DNA from: Scedosporium boydii
Taxonomy: Eukaryota; Ascomycota; Sordariomycetes; Microascales; Microascaceae
NCBI GenBank assembly: GCA_002221725.1
Contig: NJFT01000176.1
Coordinates: 1 to 64,000, forward strand
DNA: 64,000 nucleotides
Direction: 5' to 3'
The translations under genes were made by a program, and so were the position numbers. Below, piece after piece: positions 45,703-55,882 of the stretch. Each line of letters begins with the position of its first letter. Within the stretch, counting starts at the first letter, position 1. The notes under the pieces are model-generated. The model was not told the DNA's origin. It ran no database searches and saw only the letters and a list, made by a program, of their open reading frames with translations.

Positions 45703-47886
45703 ATAACTAGCTATATGAATACTTTTACCGTATAATGGCTTGGTAACCGTGAAAGTCCCCTGCCCTAAGAGTGTGATTGGGCCTATACTATGTAGTCTGC
45801 GCTTGCTGGCCTCCACGAGAACCTCGCTGTCTTTCTCCATCGCCTCGCCACTCCAGAGAGAGTAAACTGGGCTCAATGCCGGCGTTTTCAGTAGCACAAC
45901 ATACTGCCCACAAAGTAATCAATACATACCACAGCCGACATTTGCTTTATTAGTCTCAGTTACCTTGAAGGGGTTAAGACGGAAATGGGAGGCCAGCGGT
46001 ACCGTCAGGAGGTCGGTGTAACACGAGTAGTGCAGGGCTCCATTTCAGAGCCCCCTCACAGGCACGTCACTTCCAAATTGTTTACAAGACTGGCTTGCTT
46101 GGCTTCGCAATTGGCACGCTCGAATGCGTTTGCATGATTCAGCGTCACCTTCCTGACACTGGGACGGAATGGAAACAACGGATAGTGTCCGTTTTGCAGT
46201 TTCCAATATACCAAGGCAAGGCGGAAGACGAACCGGTGGATAAATGAACGGCAACGTTGACCGTTTGGAGCTCCCGCTGCTGCGCCGAGAAAAGCAGATT
46301 AATTGATTAGGATCGTACACACCGCAATTGATGGTCTCAGGAAGCTAACACAATAGCCTTCGGTCGGAGAAATATCTTGTGGGATAAAAAGCGGAGGATT
46401 TAATAACACTTTGTCCCCAGCAGTCGAAGAATCCATATAACTATATCCCACAAGAAGCGGACGCCGCCATAAGTCCATGATTTCTTTTGCGTCTCTGAGC
46501 CCTTACTATCGTGCATCCCACTCCAGCGGCTGTCAGTCGTTCTCTAACCTAGTTTGGCATTTACTGGTCCTCCCGGTTGTCAGTTCAGCTTCTAGCGGAA
46601 ACTGTTCATGTGGAAGCAAAATTATAATATATCAAGTGCGAAACTCTCATCCCTGCAGAGTTTTTTCTAGTCGTGCTTTGAAGCGGATGGTGGAGGGATG
46701 GATCCACTAAATGTCACTTGGACGGCTAGGATAGAACAGAATGAAGTAGGACCGTACAGAGCCTTCCTAGGGATCCAGGGTTCACCTATTTTAGGAACGA
46801 TTGAGTACGAGTGGGCTTCCTGTGAGACTGGCTGCTGATCCTGAGACTAATGAATGAACCGCGGCTGTACCGCACTCTCCGTCGACCTGTTAATAAGGAG
46901 GGGTGACGGTGGAATACTATCATGGGGAGTCATGCCACGTGTTGGTAATTAGGGCGAGGACTAAGACTGAAATAGTTGGTGTCGATAATGATATGTATGG
47001 AACCTCTTAGGCACGCTGTGAGTCTGTGACCGAAAATGTGCTCAAGGGCTGTCTCATACTTGACGGTATAATGACACTTGAAATCAATTTATCTTCTTCC
47101 ACTGAACTACAATAACTCTAACATGGGCTCGGGGAGAGAGGGGGGGAGAGAGAGAGAGAGAGAGAGATAGAGACTCATTGACGCTTCTTAGTTTCTTACT
47201 GAAAGATCAACAAGCTCACCCATAACCTAAATGCAGAGGATCCATGACCCCAACCTAGTCAAAAGGAATTTCACCATTATCCACAAGGTTCAGAGCAGAT
47301 AGTTCCAGAGATGGTAGAATGAAATACTTGCGCATAGCAACTGTAAATAACAGCTTGTACTCCTGAAATGTGATGTTTAATAACGCCAATACGACTTGAC
47401 CGCCGCCATCGGTTTACCCCGAAGGAGGAGCACGTGTTTTCACCGATTCAGGCTGCCATCTAATGTCTTGCTGACTTCTGATCAATGGAAATGGAAAGAA
47501 CGAAAGGGCCAGGCGGTTGATTCTTCTTCCATCAAATCCAGTTCCTGTCCAGCGGTTGAAGTTAGCATGACTGATTGAATAGCCGCCTAGTGGCTGGGCA
47601 AAGGGTGGGAAATCAAGCTTGTGCCCAACAGGGGCTCTGAGAGCCAATCAATCAGGCCAGGAGCACCACCAATCTTCTTGCAATCCTGTGTGCAGGAGCA
47701 TCGTGTTGAGCGACCACCGCGACACTCCCATGGAATGAACCGCTTCACACCGGCCTCTCGAAGCTTCACTGATCTATTTACCTTCACGCATCCACTGATG
47801 ATTTTATATTCCGCTCCCCACCGGTTCCACCGCCCGGCAGATCTGCGTTTCCACGGATTGGAGAGGTCACCAACTCTTCACTAGCC
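45703..47886. other. 2.2 kb intergenic region with a (GA)n repeat
   Basis: No ORF here has recognisable content. A GA microsatellite lies at about 47132-47172. The final 100 bp should contain the promoter of the AN1/APH gene. Confidence 0.55.
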
Positions 47887-50782
47887 ATGGTCCGATTTTG
47901 GACTTGTGCCATTACAGGGTGCCCAAACGCTGCGGCCATCGACATTGGTGGTTGCGAGCGATGTGAATCGATGTATTGCGCAACACATATCACGTCTACG
48001 TTGCATACATGTGAGGTAAGATACCCACCATCTGTGCATAGAGCCGCTGAACTGAAATTCGCAGAAGAGCGAACCCCTCGATGATGACGCCTGGCTGGCA
48101 GCCCAGACAGCAGAGTTAGTCACTCTCAACCAGAAGACGAACCATGCGGCCCTTCTACGGCACGCAAAGCAGCTTTCAGGCGGCTTGGAATGCCGTGTAG
48201 ATGACGAAGATTCTCTGGGGCGCCGTCGAATGGGCGGCATGCATATTCATCTTCAGCTTATATTTGAAGACGGGACTGTCTGACTAGCCCGAATCCTCCG
48301 AGAGACCTACACGTCTTTCAGTGATGAACTCAGCAATCAGATCTTGCTCAGCGAATGTGCGACACTTCGATGGCTGGAGTCCCTTGACGTACCGACACGG
48401 CGACTTCACGGCTACGGGCTGCGTGGTGACCCTCGGAACGAAGTAGGCGTCGCTTATATGATTATTGACAAACTTCCTGGCCAGCCTTTCAACTCGTCCG
48501 TAGCCTCGGAGACGCAAAAATCAAAGGTGCTGAGCCAATGGGCTGACATCCTCTGCATTTTGGGCAAACATCCTCTCAACAAGATTGGGTCCTTGAAGTT
48601 CGACATAAATGGGGCAATCGACGTAGGCCCCATTGCGAGCGACAGGACTGGGACTTTGCCTTGCATAGGTCCCTTCAAAGGGGCGGAAAGCTTTTACAGC
48701 ACGTGGGCCGAAACGTATCTCGAACTCATCGCCGATGGCCAACTCTTTTCCTCGTATTCGGTTGATGCGTACATAATGTTTAAATTCCTGGCGGAGCAGG
48801 CAAAGGCAGGCTCTTGGCTCCAAAAATGGCAGGGTATCAACTCAGGGCCTTTTTTCCTAAAACACGTAGACGACAAAGGAGACCACATTCTTATCGACGA
48901 CGACTTTCGAATCACCGGCATCATTGACCGGACTTTCGCGAGGGCAGTCCCAGCATGCGAAGCTTTTGGCCCTTCCCTTGTGTCTTCGAACACTAGTGAT
49001 CTCTTCACAGGAAGACCAGGGTTGAGTGAAGAGGATGGAATCTTGGGTCGAGAGTTGCAGCGCCGCGGGGCACCACACTGCTACTTCGAATCAGATGGGA
49101 TACGACGATTCCTCTTCGGTCTAGGGATGGGATTGGGTCTCACAAGAGATGAGGCCATCGACGTTTTCCGAGGTCTTGTCGCTACCTTCGACGGTGCCAT
49201 GCCCGATTGCCAAGAATGGCGGCGAGCCAGCCTAGTCAAGTGGGCCAATGATGCCCGACTGGTCGCCCTTTGCCATGCGTCGCAAGGAGGCGTATCCCTC
49301 GGTCCAGCGGTTCATGCGGTGCCTACACCGGAAGTTCCTCGTTTCGCAACTTGCTCCTACTCCAATTGCGATCGCCCGAGTGTCCGTGGCCGAAGCTGCC
49401 CGACCTGTATGAGACATGTATGCGCCATCCATATTCTCCCTCGACATCACAAATGCCCATCCACTACCGACGTAAGTCCTCAAGAGTTTTACCCAACACG
49501 GCCTCGGTTGCCGCATCCACTAACGAGGCCCTAGGTTGATGATGCCACCTGGGAGATGAATATCAATAATGAAGTTGAGGCGCTTCTTAACCAGGTGGAT
49601 GTCCCCGAGCTTGTCCGCAAGGCCAGTTCACTTCGCGACGGAAAGCCCTGCAAGTTCTATCCCGGAAAGCACCTGGGAAACGGCGCTATCATGGGCTGCG
49701 CAAATTATCATGCCTGGATTATCTTCGATGATGGAGTTAAGTGGCTTGTTAGAATTCCTCGTACTGCAGCGTTTAGCGACATCCCCCCAGATCTCGTTGT
49801 TTACTTGGTTGAGAGCGAGTACGCGACCCTCAAGTTCCTGGAGAACCTCAACGTGCCTGCTCCCAGAGCCCACTGGCTTGGGCTTTCTTCGGGCCCTGGT
49901 AACTTGGTCAGGGTAAGCTACATACTTGAGGATGCTATGCCGGGAAACCCCTTCTACGCTCATCAGGCAACCGCTGAACAGAAGTCGCATGTTTACAACC
50001 AATACGCCGACATCCTCATCGACATTAGTCGCTCCTCTAGAGACCAGGCTTGCTCCCTTCTTCATCATGGTAAGGAGACCGAAGGGGCCGCGATCGCGAG
50101 TAATCGGTTCCTGTCACTCGGAAAGCATGGACCCTTTGCCGATCCACTTGACTACTTTACTTCCATCGCAGATCTTCACCTTGACTTAATTTCCGATGGG
50201 CAACCTTACCCGGAATACCCCAAGGAGGTATTCCTCTTCTACAGACTACTCAGAGACCGGGCTGCTCCGGCTCTAGCCGCGGCTACGACGTCCACTGGCG
50301 GATTCTTCCTCAAGCACGTTGACGACAAAGGGGATCATATACTTATTGACGAGAACTACAACATCACCGCCATCATTGACTGGCAGTTTGCACGTTTCGT
50401 CCCGGCGTGCGAGGCCTTTGGGCCTTCTCTATTCACTGCCGACCTGGGCAATCTGTACAGTCCACTTGCAGGACTTAGCACCGATGATAGAACTTTAGGG
50501 GAAGATCTGAGGCGAAAGGGGAGGGAGGACCCCGCGGAATTTGCCACTGGAAGCGAACTTGCAAGGCGGTTTCACTTTGGGCTTGCTTCGGGACTTTTGA
50601 GGAGCGAAGCCCTAGGAATGATTAGGGGGGTACTCTCTTTGCTCGAGGGCGAGGTGTCTGAGGAGAGACTGCAAGATTGGACGGAGAAGGAGTGGAGTCA
50701 TGCGGTTGGCGATCCATGCCGTGAGAAAATTCAGGAATTGATGGCAGAACTTGAGAAAGAGAGACTAGAAGATACAGCATAG
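47887..50782 (+). CDS. Tandem-duplicated fusion: (AN1-like zinc finger + APH-type kinase) x2, with an internal UGA
   Basis: Three exons: 47887-48015, 48065-49471 and 49535-50782, one continuous frame of 927 codons with a single in-frame TGA at codon 116 (48281). Unit 1: AN1-like finger in exon 1 (CAITGC, then CERC, CESMYC, CATH, H, HTC; spacing C4C10C2C4C2H5HxC), then a kinase-like domain with HVDDKGDHILID and IIDRTF. Unit 2: finger CSYSNC...CPTC...C...H...H.C at the end of exon 2, then a kinase with the same HVDDKGDHILID and IIDWQF. In both units a phase-0 intron follows the finger and precedes a DDxxW segment. Fungal single-unit proteins with this order are familiar to me; the fused double form is not. 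APH-type phosphotransfer is inferred from fold, and the substrate is unknown. If the TGA is a true stop, unit 1 is broken. Confidence 0.75.
48281..48287 (+). promoter_or_regulatory. In-frame UGACUAG, candidate stop-codon readthrough site
   Basis: The TGA replaces a Trp codon: the aligned position in unit 2 reads DDGVKWLVRIPR and unit 1 reads EDGTV-stop-LARILR. The following bases CTAG make TGACTAG, the context known to promote UGA readthrough in fungi and animals. No canonical intron removes it. A simple TGG-to-TGA mutation is the competing explanation. Confidence 0.45.
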
Positions 50783-53388
50783 TTTAAGTTATCTCTATTT
50801 AGACAAATATTCGGCGACGAAGCGTTACGTGGAGTTATGTAGACATGGAAATATACACCGTGGAAAAGCGCGGTAGTATTATGCGTGTGCAGGCACGTGG
50901 GCATCCGCAAATTGAGAGTGAGGCGGTCTTATAGCCAGATCGCTATTATGTTATGGCACGAGGTAACCGCAGGGCCACATTAGGGCAGAGGGGGCACTAG
51001 GATCACCTCAGGATGACAGAACCAGCACGGAAGACAGTCGTCATTCCAATTGGAGAGGTATGATGTGGTAAATAGGCTGGATAGAGTATGCCTATAGAGC
51101 TATAGGCGTACTGAATCTAGAGTGTGAGATAAGGTTGGAATAGGGAAACTAAGAGGGAACTTTCAGAGTAACGGAAGAGCTTGGGGGAAGATCATATGAG
51201 GAGCTGGGAAGAATATAAAAAGGGAGGATTCCAGAGGAAAAGAAGAAGGGGGGAATCAGCAATTAGTGACCCTTTCATACCAGACCCATACTCGACCTTC
51301 ACTAGTCTTACTGTTCTCCTTCACTCTGTGACACGACCTACTCTTACATATTACTGCTTAGGTAGTTAATGGATGGCTACTTCGAACTTCATCCTTAACA
51401 CCTACTTAATTCGGATATACTAGACTAACTAGAATACAAGGTTTATGTCTAGACTTCCCCGGGGGTCTCGGCAGGCATTCCGATTCGTTTACATCGGGCA
51501 CAGCACCAACTATTGGGTTGATCTACTCTGGCTTCACGAATTCCTTGAGAATAGCCTGAAGCCCAAGATAACCCAATTCGGTCCTATCCTTGATTTGCCC
51601 CATGCTATCGATTAAGTGTGAGCATTGCTACGTTTTCCAGGTGTGGGTGACAGTGGTGGGCTTACCTGGTGCTTCTTGGGAATCACTGAAGATGGAGGGT
51701 CAGCCGTGGAGAATCCGGATAGAGCCTGGCCTCCAATATGGAGTATTCCCTCTGGACGACGAAACCGTTTGTATCTGGATCATTCGGTCTATAAGATTTC
51801 ATCTTCTAGGCCTTCGAGTTCATTAATCCATCGTTAGTTCGATTCAGTTAATGAAGGGGGTCAATGGTAGAGCACAACATACTAGGCCATGGCCCTCCTC
51901 TCCTTCCTTGAAACAAGCAACCTTGAGCGTGCCGTGAGCCTCGGTCGGAGGACTCAGTCCTTGGTCGACCCGTTCGTTGTTGATAAGACACATCGCCTGT
52001 GTTTGCAACCCCATCCAAAACTGGCGGGTGTGGTTGGCGTTAAACTCCTTCCCACCATAGTAAGCCACTATCTGCAAGATCTGCTCGAAGTCTATAACAA
52101 TCTTGCTAGGGTTGTGGAGATTCGGGATTCAAAGAAGAATAAGACGCCAGTGTGTCTGCCTCAGCTGGAGATGATGGCCCTGTAAGGTTTCGGTGGAGAC
52201 TAAGAGAACATTGCCGGAGGCGGCTTGTGCAAGGATACCACCCAGCCCATGCTCAACAAGGACTATTACGCCGTTATTAGGCCGCGTTTCGCCGCGATCG
52301 TCGGCTTCGTTGCCTCGTGAATCCAGCTCAGGGACATAAACCCTCCAGGGACGCCTGGTTCTCCCGACGCCATCCTTCACGATAGGCGAGTTCCTAATTA
52401 GAACCTCTTAGAGACGGAATAGCTTCTCCAAAGAGATGCTAGGATGTGTTGAAGGAAATTCGCGCGATCAGGATTTGTTTGGTTCCTTCAAGAAACATAA
52501 GGCGAGGCAGTCGACTCGCCAGGCTGGGAATCAAATCCTTGGCGGTGTTACCCCGCGGATATTAGCGTCATGTGTCCCTCGATCTATGCAGTCTTCTCCT
52601 TTGCTCATCCTGAACTGCTTGGCATGCACGTTGATATTGGTCCCTGGATGTGAACCACGAAACAAACCCAGCCCTCCTCTACTGTAATAAGAGACTTGGC
52701 AGTAGGCATTATGGGAAAGCGAATGACGAAATCGCCGAGGCAAAATGAATAAAAGTGTCGGATTAGGAATCTATATGGTATATTTTTCAACATTCATAAC
52801 CATTTTTGTTCATCTACTTGAGTCGATGTTTGCTCCCCTGTATGGGAAATGCTACACCAGGCAGCAACCTTAACACCGACATGCTGCGACTAGCGGTACG
52901 AATGAACTGCAAAGAAGCAACACTCAACCCGGCCACACAAGGTATAAGAGCAAGAACTTACACGCTCGCCCTCTTCTCGGAAATTTGATTGGATTGGGGA
53001 TCTTAATACACTCGGCGGAATTGAGCCCTGTTTGGCATCTCCCGACGGGTATATGTCAGGCATATCATTTGAGCCCTTATTGAGGCTCGAGAACCACTGG
53101 CGGTAAAGGTCTTATTGTTTTGACAGCAAAGCTTCGTGGGGCGGCATGAATTCATTGGGCCACGTTGGTAGAGGTTGCTCGGAATTCCTGCATGTACTTC
53201 GTACAACGCCCAATAAGAACGACCAGATGGCCGACCATGTAGCAGCCCAATGTAGGGCTCTTGCGTCAGTGACCGACTGCGGTTTGCTTGCGTGCTCGTT
53301 ATATTCCGTCAATGAATCTCCCAGCATATATAAGGCCAAGAAGTCTACAACCACCTCATCAACCAAGGCAAAGCTGGCATCCTCAAAG
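50783..53388. other. 2.6 kb region without a supported gene
   Basis: Several short open frames on both strands (for example 51844-52077 and 52129-52380 minus, 51590-51826 plus) look faintly protein-like, but I can chain none of them into an exon series or match any to a family. Near 51123-51348 lies an LTR-like segment. A TACTTCGTAC half-motif occurs near 53194. Confidence 0.5.
51123..51348. mobile_element. Possible short solo LTR
   Basis: The segment begins TGTGAGATAAGG and ends CTACTCTTACA (TG...CA, with a short inverted match TGTGAGA/TGTAAGA). It contains a TATAAAAAGGG box near 51215, a typical copia-LTR layout. No target-site duplication flanks it, so this is weakly supported. Confidence 0.25.
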
Positions 53389-54170
53389 ATGGCCACCAAC
53401 AGTGCTCCTGGGAAACAAGCTCGCCCCAATAAGCCCAACTCTCACAGCACCAAGAAACAAGCCATAAACTTCGGCGCAACCACATCCTCCTCCAAAACCT
53501 CCTCAAAGTTAGGAACAGTAGCAGGTACTACCCAGTCGAAGCCTGCATTAACCAAGCCTCATCCATCAGCAGGCATTCTTCCAGGGAAGAGCCAAGCAGT
53601 TTCCAAATCTACTCCCAAGATTGAACCTATCAAATCTAAACCTATCAAGTCTAATACTGGCAAGCCTTTGACCACTAAAGATAAGCAAAACATTAAGGTT
53701 AAGTAAAAGAAAGCCATAGTAAAGCCTAAATCAAAACCCGAAATTCCTAAACCTCCTAAACCCTCATCAGTCTCTACTAGCTTTAGAGGTATCGCCTCCC
53801 TCTTGGACTTCATTAACATACTAAAACCTTAGGCTAAACCCCTACTGAAGGACCCTAAGGAGGATCACAAGAAGAAGGAAACACCTGAGGAGAGGGCAAA
53901 GAGGCTTAAGAAGGAAGCCCGTCAACGATTACACGTCAGCTGGAAGGCAGATAAAGAGCTCGAACAAGTAAGATACTTCTAGAAGGAGGATAAGGTGTTT
54001 CGACTCAAGGATGATAAGGGGAAAGGCATGGTTCTGAAGAGGTAAGGTAAGGTCCTAGATGAGGATGAGGAGGATGAAGAAGATGAGCTTCCCTATCAAC
54101 CCTAGCTGGACTCTATGCTAATAGATTTCTCTAATGTGCCTGAAGATTACAGGAAGAAGACGTACGCAAC
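53389..54170 (+). pseudogene. RIP-like degraded copy of a Lys-rich nuclear-type protein
   Basis: One frame reads through 780 bp of clear protein-like sequence but is interrupted by five stops: TAA 53704, TAG 53830, TAG 53980, TAA 54043 and TAG 54103. Every one is TAA or TAG, obtainable from CAA/CAG by one C-to-T change, the CpA-to-TpA bias of repeat-induced point mutation. Blocks visible are a basic Ser/Thr/Lys/Pro-rich N-terminus, FRGIASLLDFINIL, RLHVSWKADKELEQVRYF, an acidic run, and LIDFSNVPEDYRKKTYATRGG. The VSWK...VRYF plus DFS..PED layout resembles, as I recall it, large fungal nuclear proteins of the PNUTS/TFIIS-N type, but I would not name it. An intact parental copy should exist elsewhere. 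Confidence 0.65.
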
Positions 54171-54349
54171 TCGGGGCGGTGACCCCGGATACTTCAGGGT
54201 CTTAAGCAGAGGCTGCACCCCAATCCGATTGACACCCTGTGCGAGCAACGAGAAGGGGACCTTGAGTGGGCAGATACATATATTTTTTCCTCGTCTCAAC
54301 CTAGCAACCTAGCAGCATTACTTCACCAAGAAAATCAGCATTTTAAGCG

Positions 54350-55428
54350 ATGGAGTTAGCATTACTTTCTGACAATGAATCAACCGCCACTACTTTGTCC
54401 CGAGAGTCTACCACTCAACAAGTTGTGCAAGTTAGTCGGGTGGTCCGGGCAGAGAGAAGTGGTGGCTGCATAACCATTGCCGTCGTTCACGATTCGAGTC
54501 TGAAGCCTCTTAGGAAAGAGTGCAAGGATCGCAAGAAGTGGAAATGTAGGTCTATCACTTAGTCCTCCTTTCATCTTGCACGCGTAACATGTCCGTTTAA
54601 CTTTCCGTGAAAATAGCTGCTCCAGTCATGCTCTTTACGACTCCCGAGAACCTCCAAGACACCATTGACGAGATCGATTTTTCTCCCGCACGCAAAGTCT
54701 TAAAGATTCTGGCCGCCGCCGACATTCCAGGAATATCGTTCCATGTTCCCTCCCATTTTGAAGAACTTTGGGTTCTCAGATGCGCTACCAAGGAGGATAA
54801 GCGTGTTCTTCTCATCGACGGATCCTCCACTTATAAGGACGTGCGGCTCGATAGCTGGCAGGCCCACCACCATGCAAAGCACAAGCTTGTTATCGGCCAT
54901 CGGAGAGGTGTTCGGATCAAGGTGGATAACGTCACCTCTCATAAACGCTGGGCCCGATCACGCAGCAATTTCAGTGAAGCCGAACGTGAAGAACTATGTC
55001 AGCGTTTTGGCGAGCTGGCCGGCAAAACTGGCTGGGAGCAGGTGAAAGGAACTGTGTCGGCCATTATGGGACTTCTCGCCGGAGGCTGCAAGTTCACGCT
55101 CACTGCCCAAGGGACAGCCGGCGGCATCTACGTGAAATACTCCTTCGGGTTTCGCAGCCTTGAACTGGGAGCGGCAGGCGCCAAGGGGACCCTCATCGCC
55201 ACCGCTGCTGGGCATGCTCTTGTGCTTGGCGTGGTAACTGCTGCTGCGATATACTTTATCCCTTGGGAAAGCCTGTTTGCCTGGTTGAAAGATGCGGTTT
55301 CCTGGATCTGGGACAAGATTTGCAAGGTTTGGGAGAGCTTCAAAGGCTGGGTTATGAGCTTTTTTGCCAGTGGTGCTGCCGAGAAGAGCATCCCCCATGG
55401 GCCCAGACCGATGGGCTTCTCCGGGTAG
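54350..55428 (+). CDS. Unrecognised protein with C-terminal hydrophobic and Trp-rich amphipathic segments
   Basis: Two exons, 54350-54545 and 54617-55428, 335 residues; the GTAGGT...AATAG intron joins KKWK to SAPVMLFTTPEN in frame. The N-terminus is Ser/Thr-rich. The middle contains alternating hydrophobic strands (ELWVLRCATKEDKRVLLIDG) and a charged segment with SEAEREELCQRFGELAGK. The last third is Gly/Ala-rich (IMGLLAGGCKFTLTAQGTAGG), followed by a hydrophobic stretch (TLIATAAGHALVLGVVTAAA) and a Trp/Lys helix pattern (WLKDAVSWIWDKICKVWE). This suggests one membrane-spanning or membrane-associating segment near residues 255-285 plus an amphipathic tail. No family recognised, no signal peptide. 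It follows the degraded gene by 180 bp. Confidence 0.6.
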
Positions 55429-55882
55429 GATCGTTCTCGAACGAGCGGAGACAACAGCTTAGGGTTTATTAACAGAAATTTCACGAGCCAAAAAGGGTTA
55501 GAAATCATCACGCGGCACTCAACTCTGTTTTTTCCTCCCATTGCTATTTCCTATATCTGCCGGCCTTTCGTTGCTTGAGAGTTTTACCTCAGTTGATGCA
55601 AGTACATAATTAAGCATCGCCTTCTTGAGTCGGGAGGGCTTGGATACTCAGGTCCTGCCTTGAAGCGACCAGCTTGTGATGCGTACAAAGTATAAACAAA
55701 GTTGCCAGGTCACAATGAAGACGGCCTTTTACCGTTTCGGATACCGGGATTCAATTATAATCGACGATGAACCAAACAACCTATAAATCGAGGTCAAAGC
55801 TAGCGCAGCTCCCCAAGTTATATCCCTAGCTAAGCTTATCCCCAGATAATTATCTCAAATTCTCGGCGTTAGACCAAGTTTC
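55429..55882. other. Short intergenic region between converging genes
   Basis: 450 bp of 3' flank; no gene or repeat noted. Confidence 0.6.

Noticed and set aside
48190..48287. Cryptic intron (GTGTAG donor to CTGACTAG acceptor) that would remove the internal TGA of the AN1/APH gene
   Set aside because: Poor donor, no branch point at the right distance, and it would delete strands of the kinase N-lobe that are conserved in the second unit.
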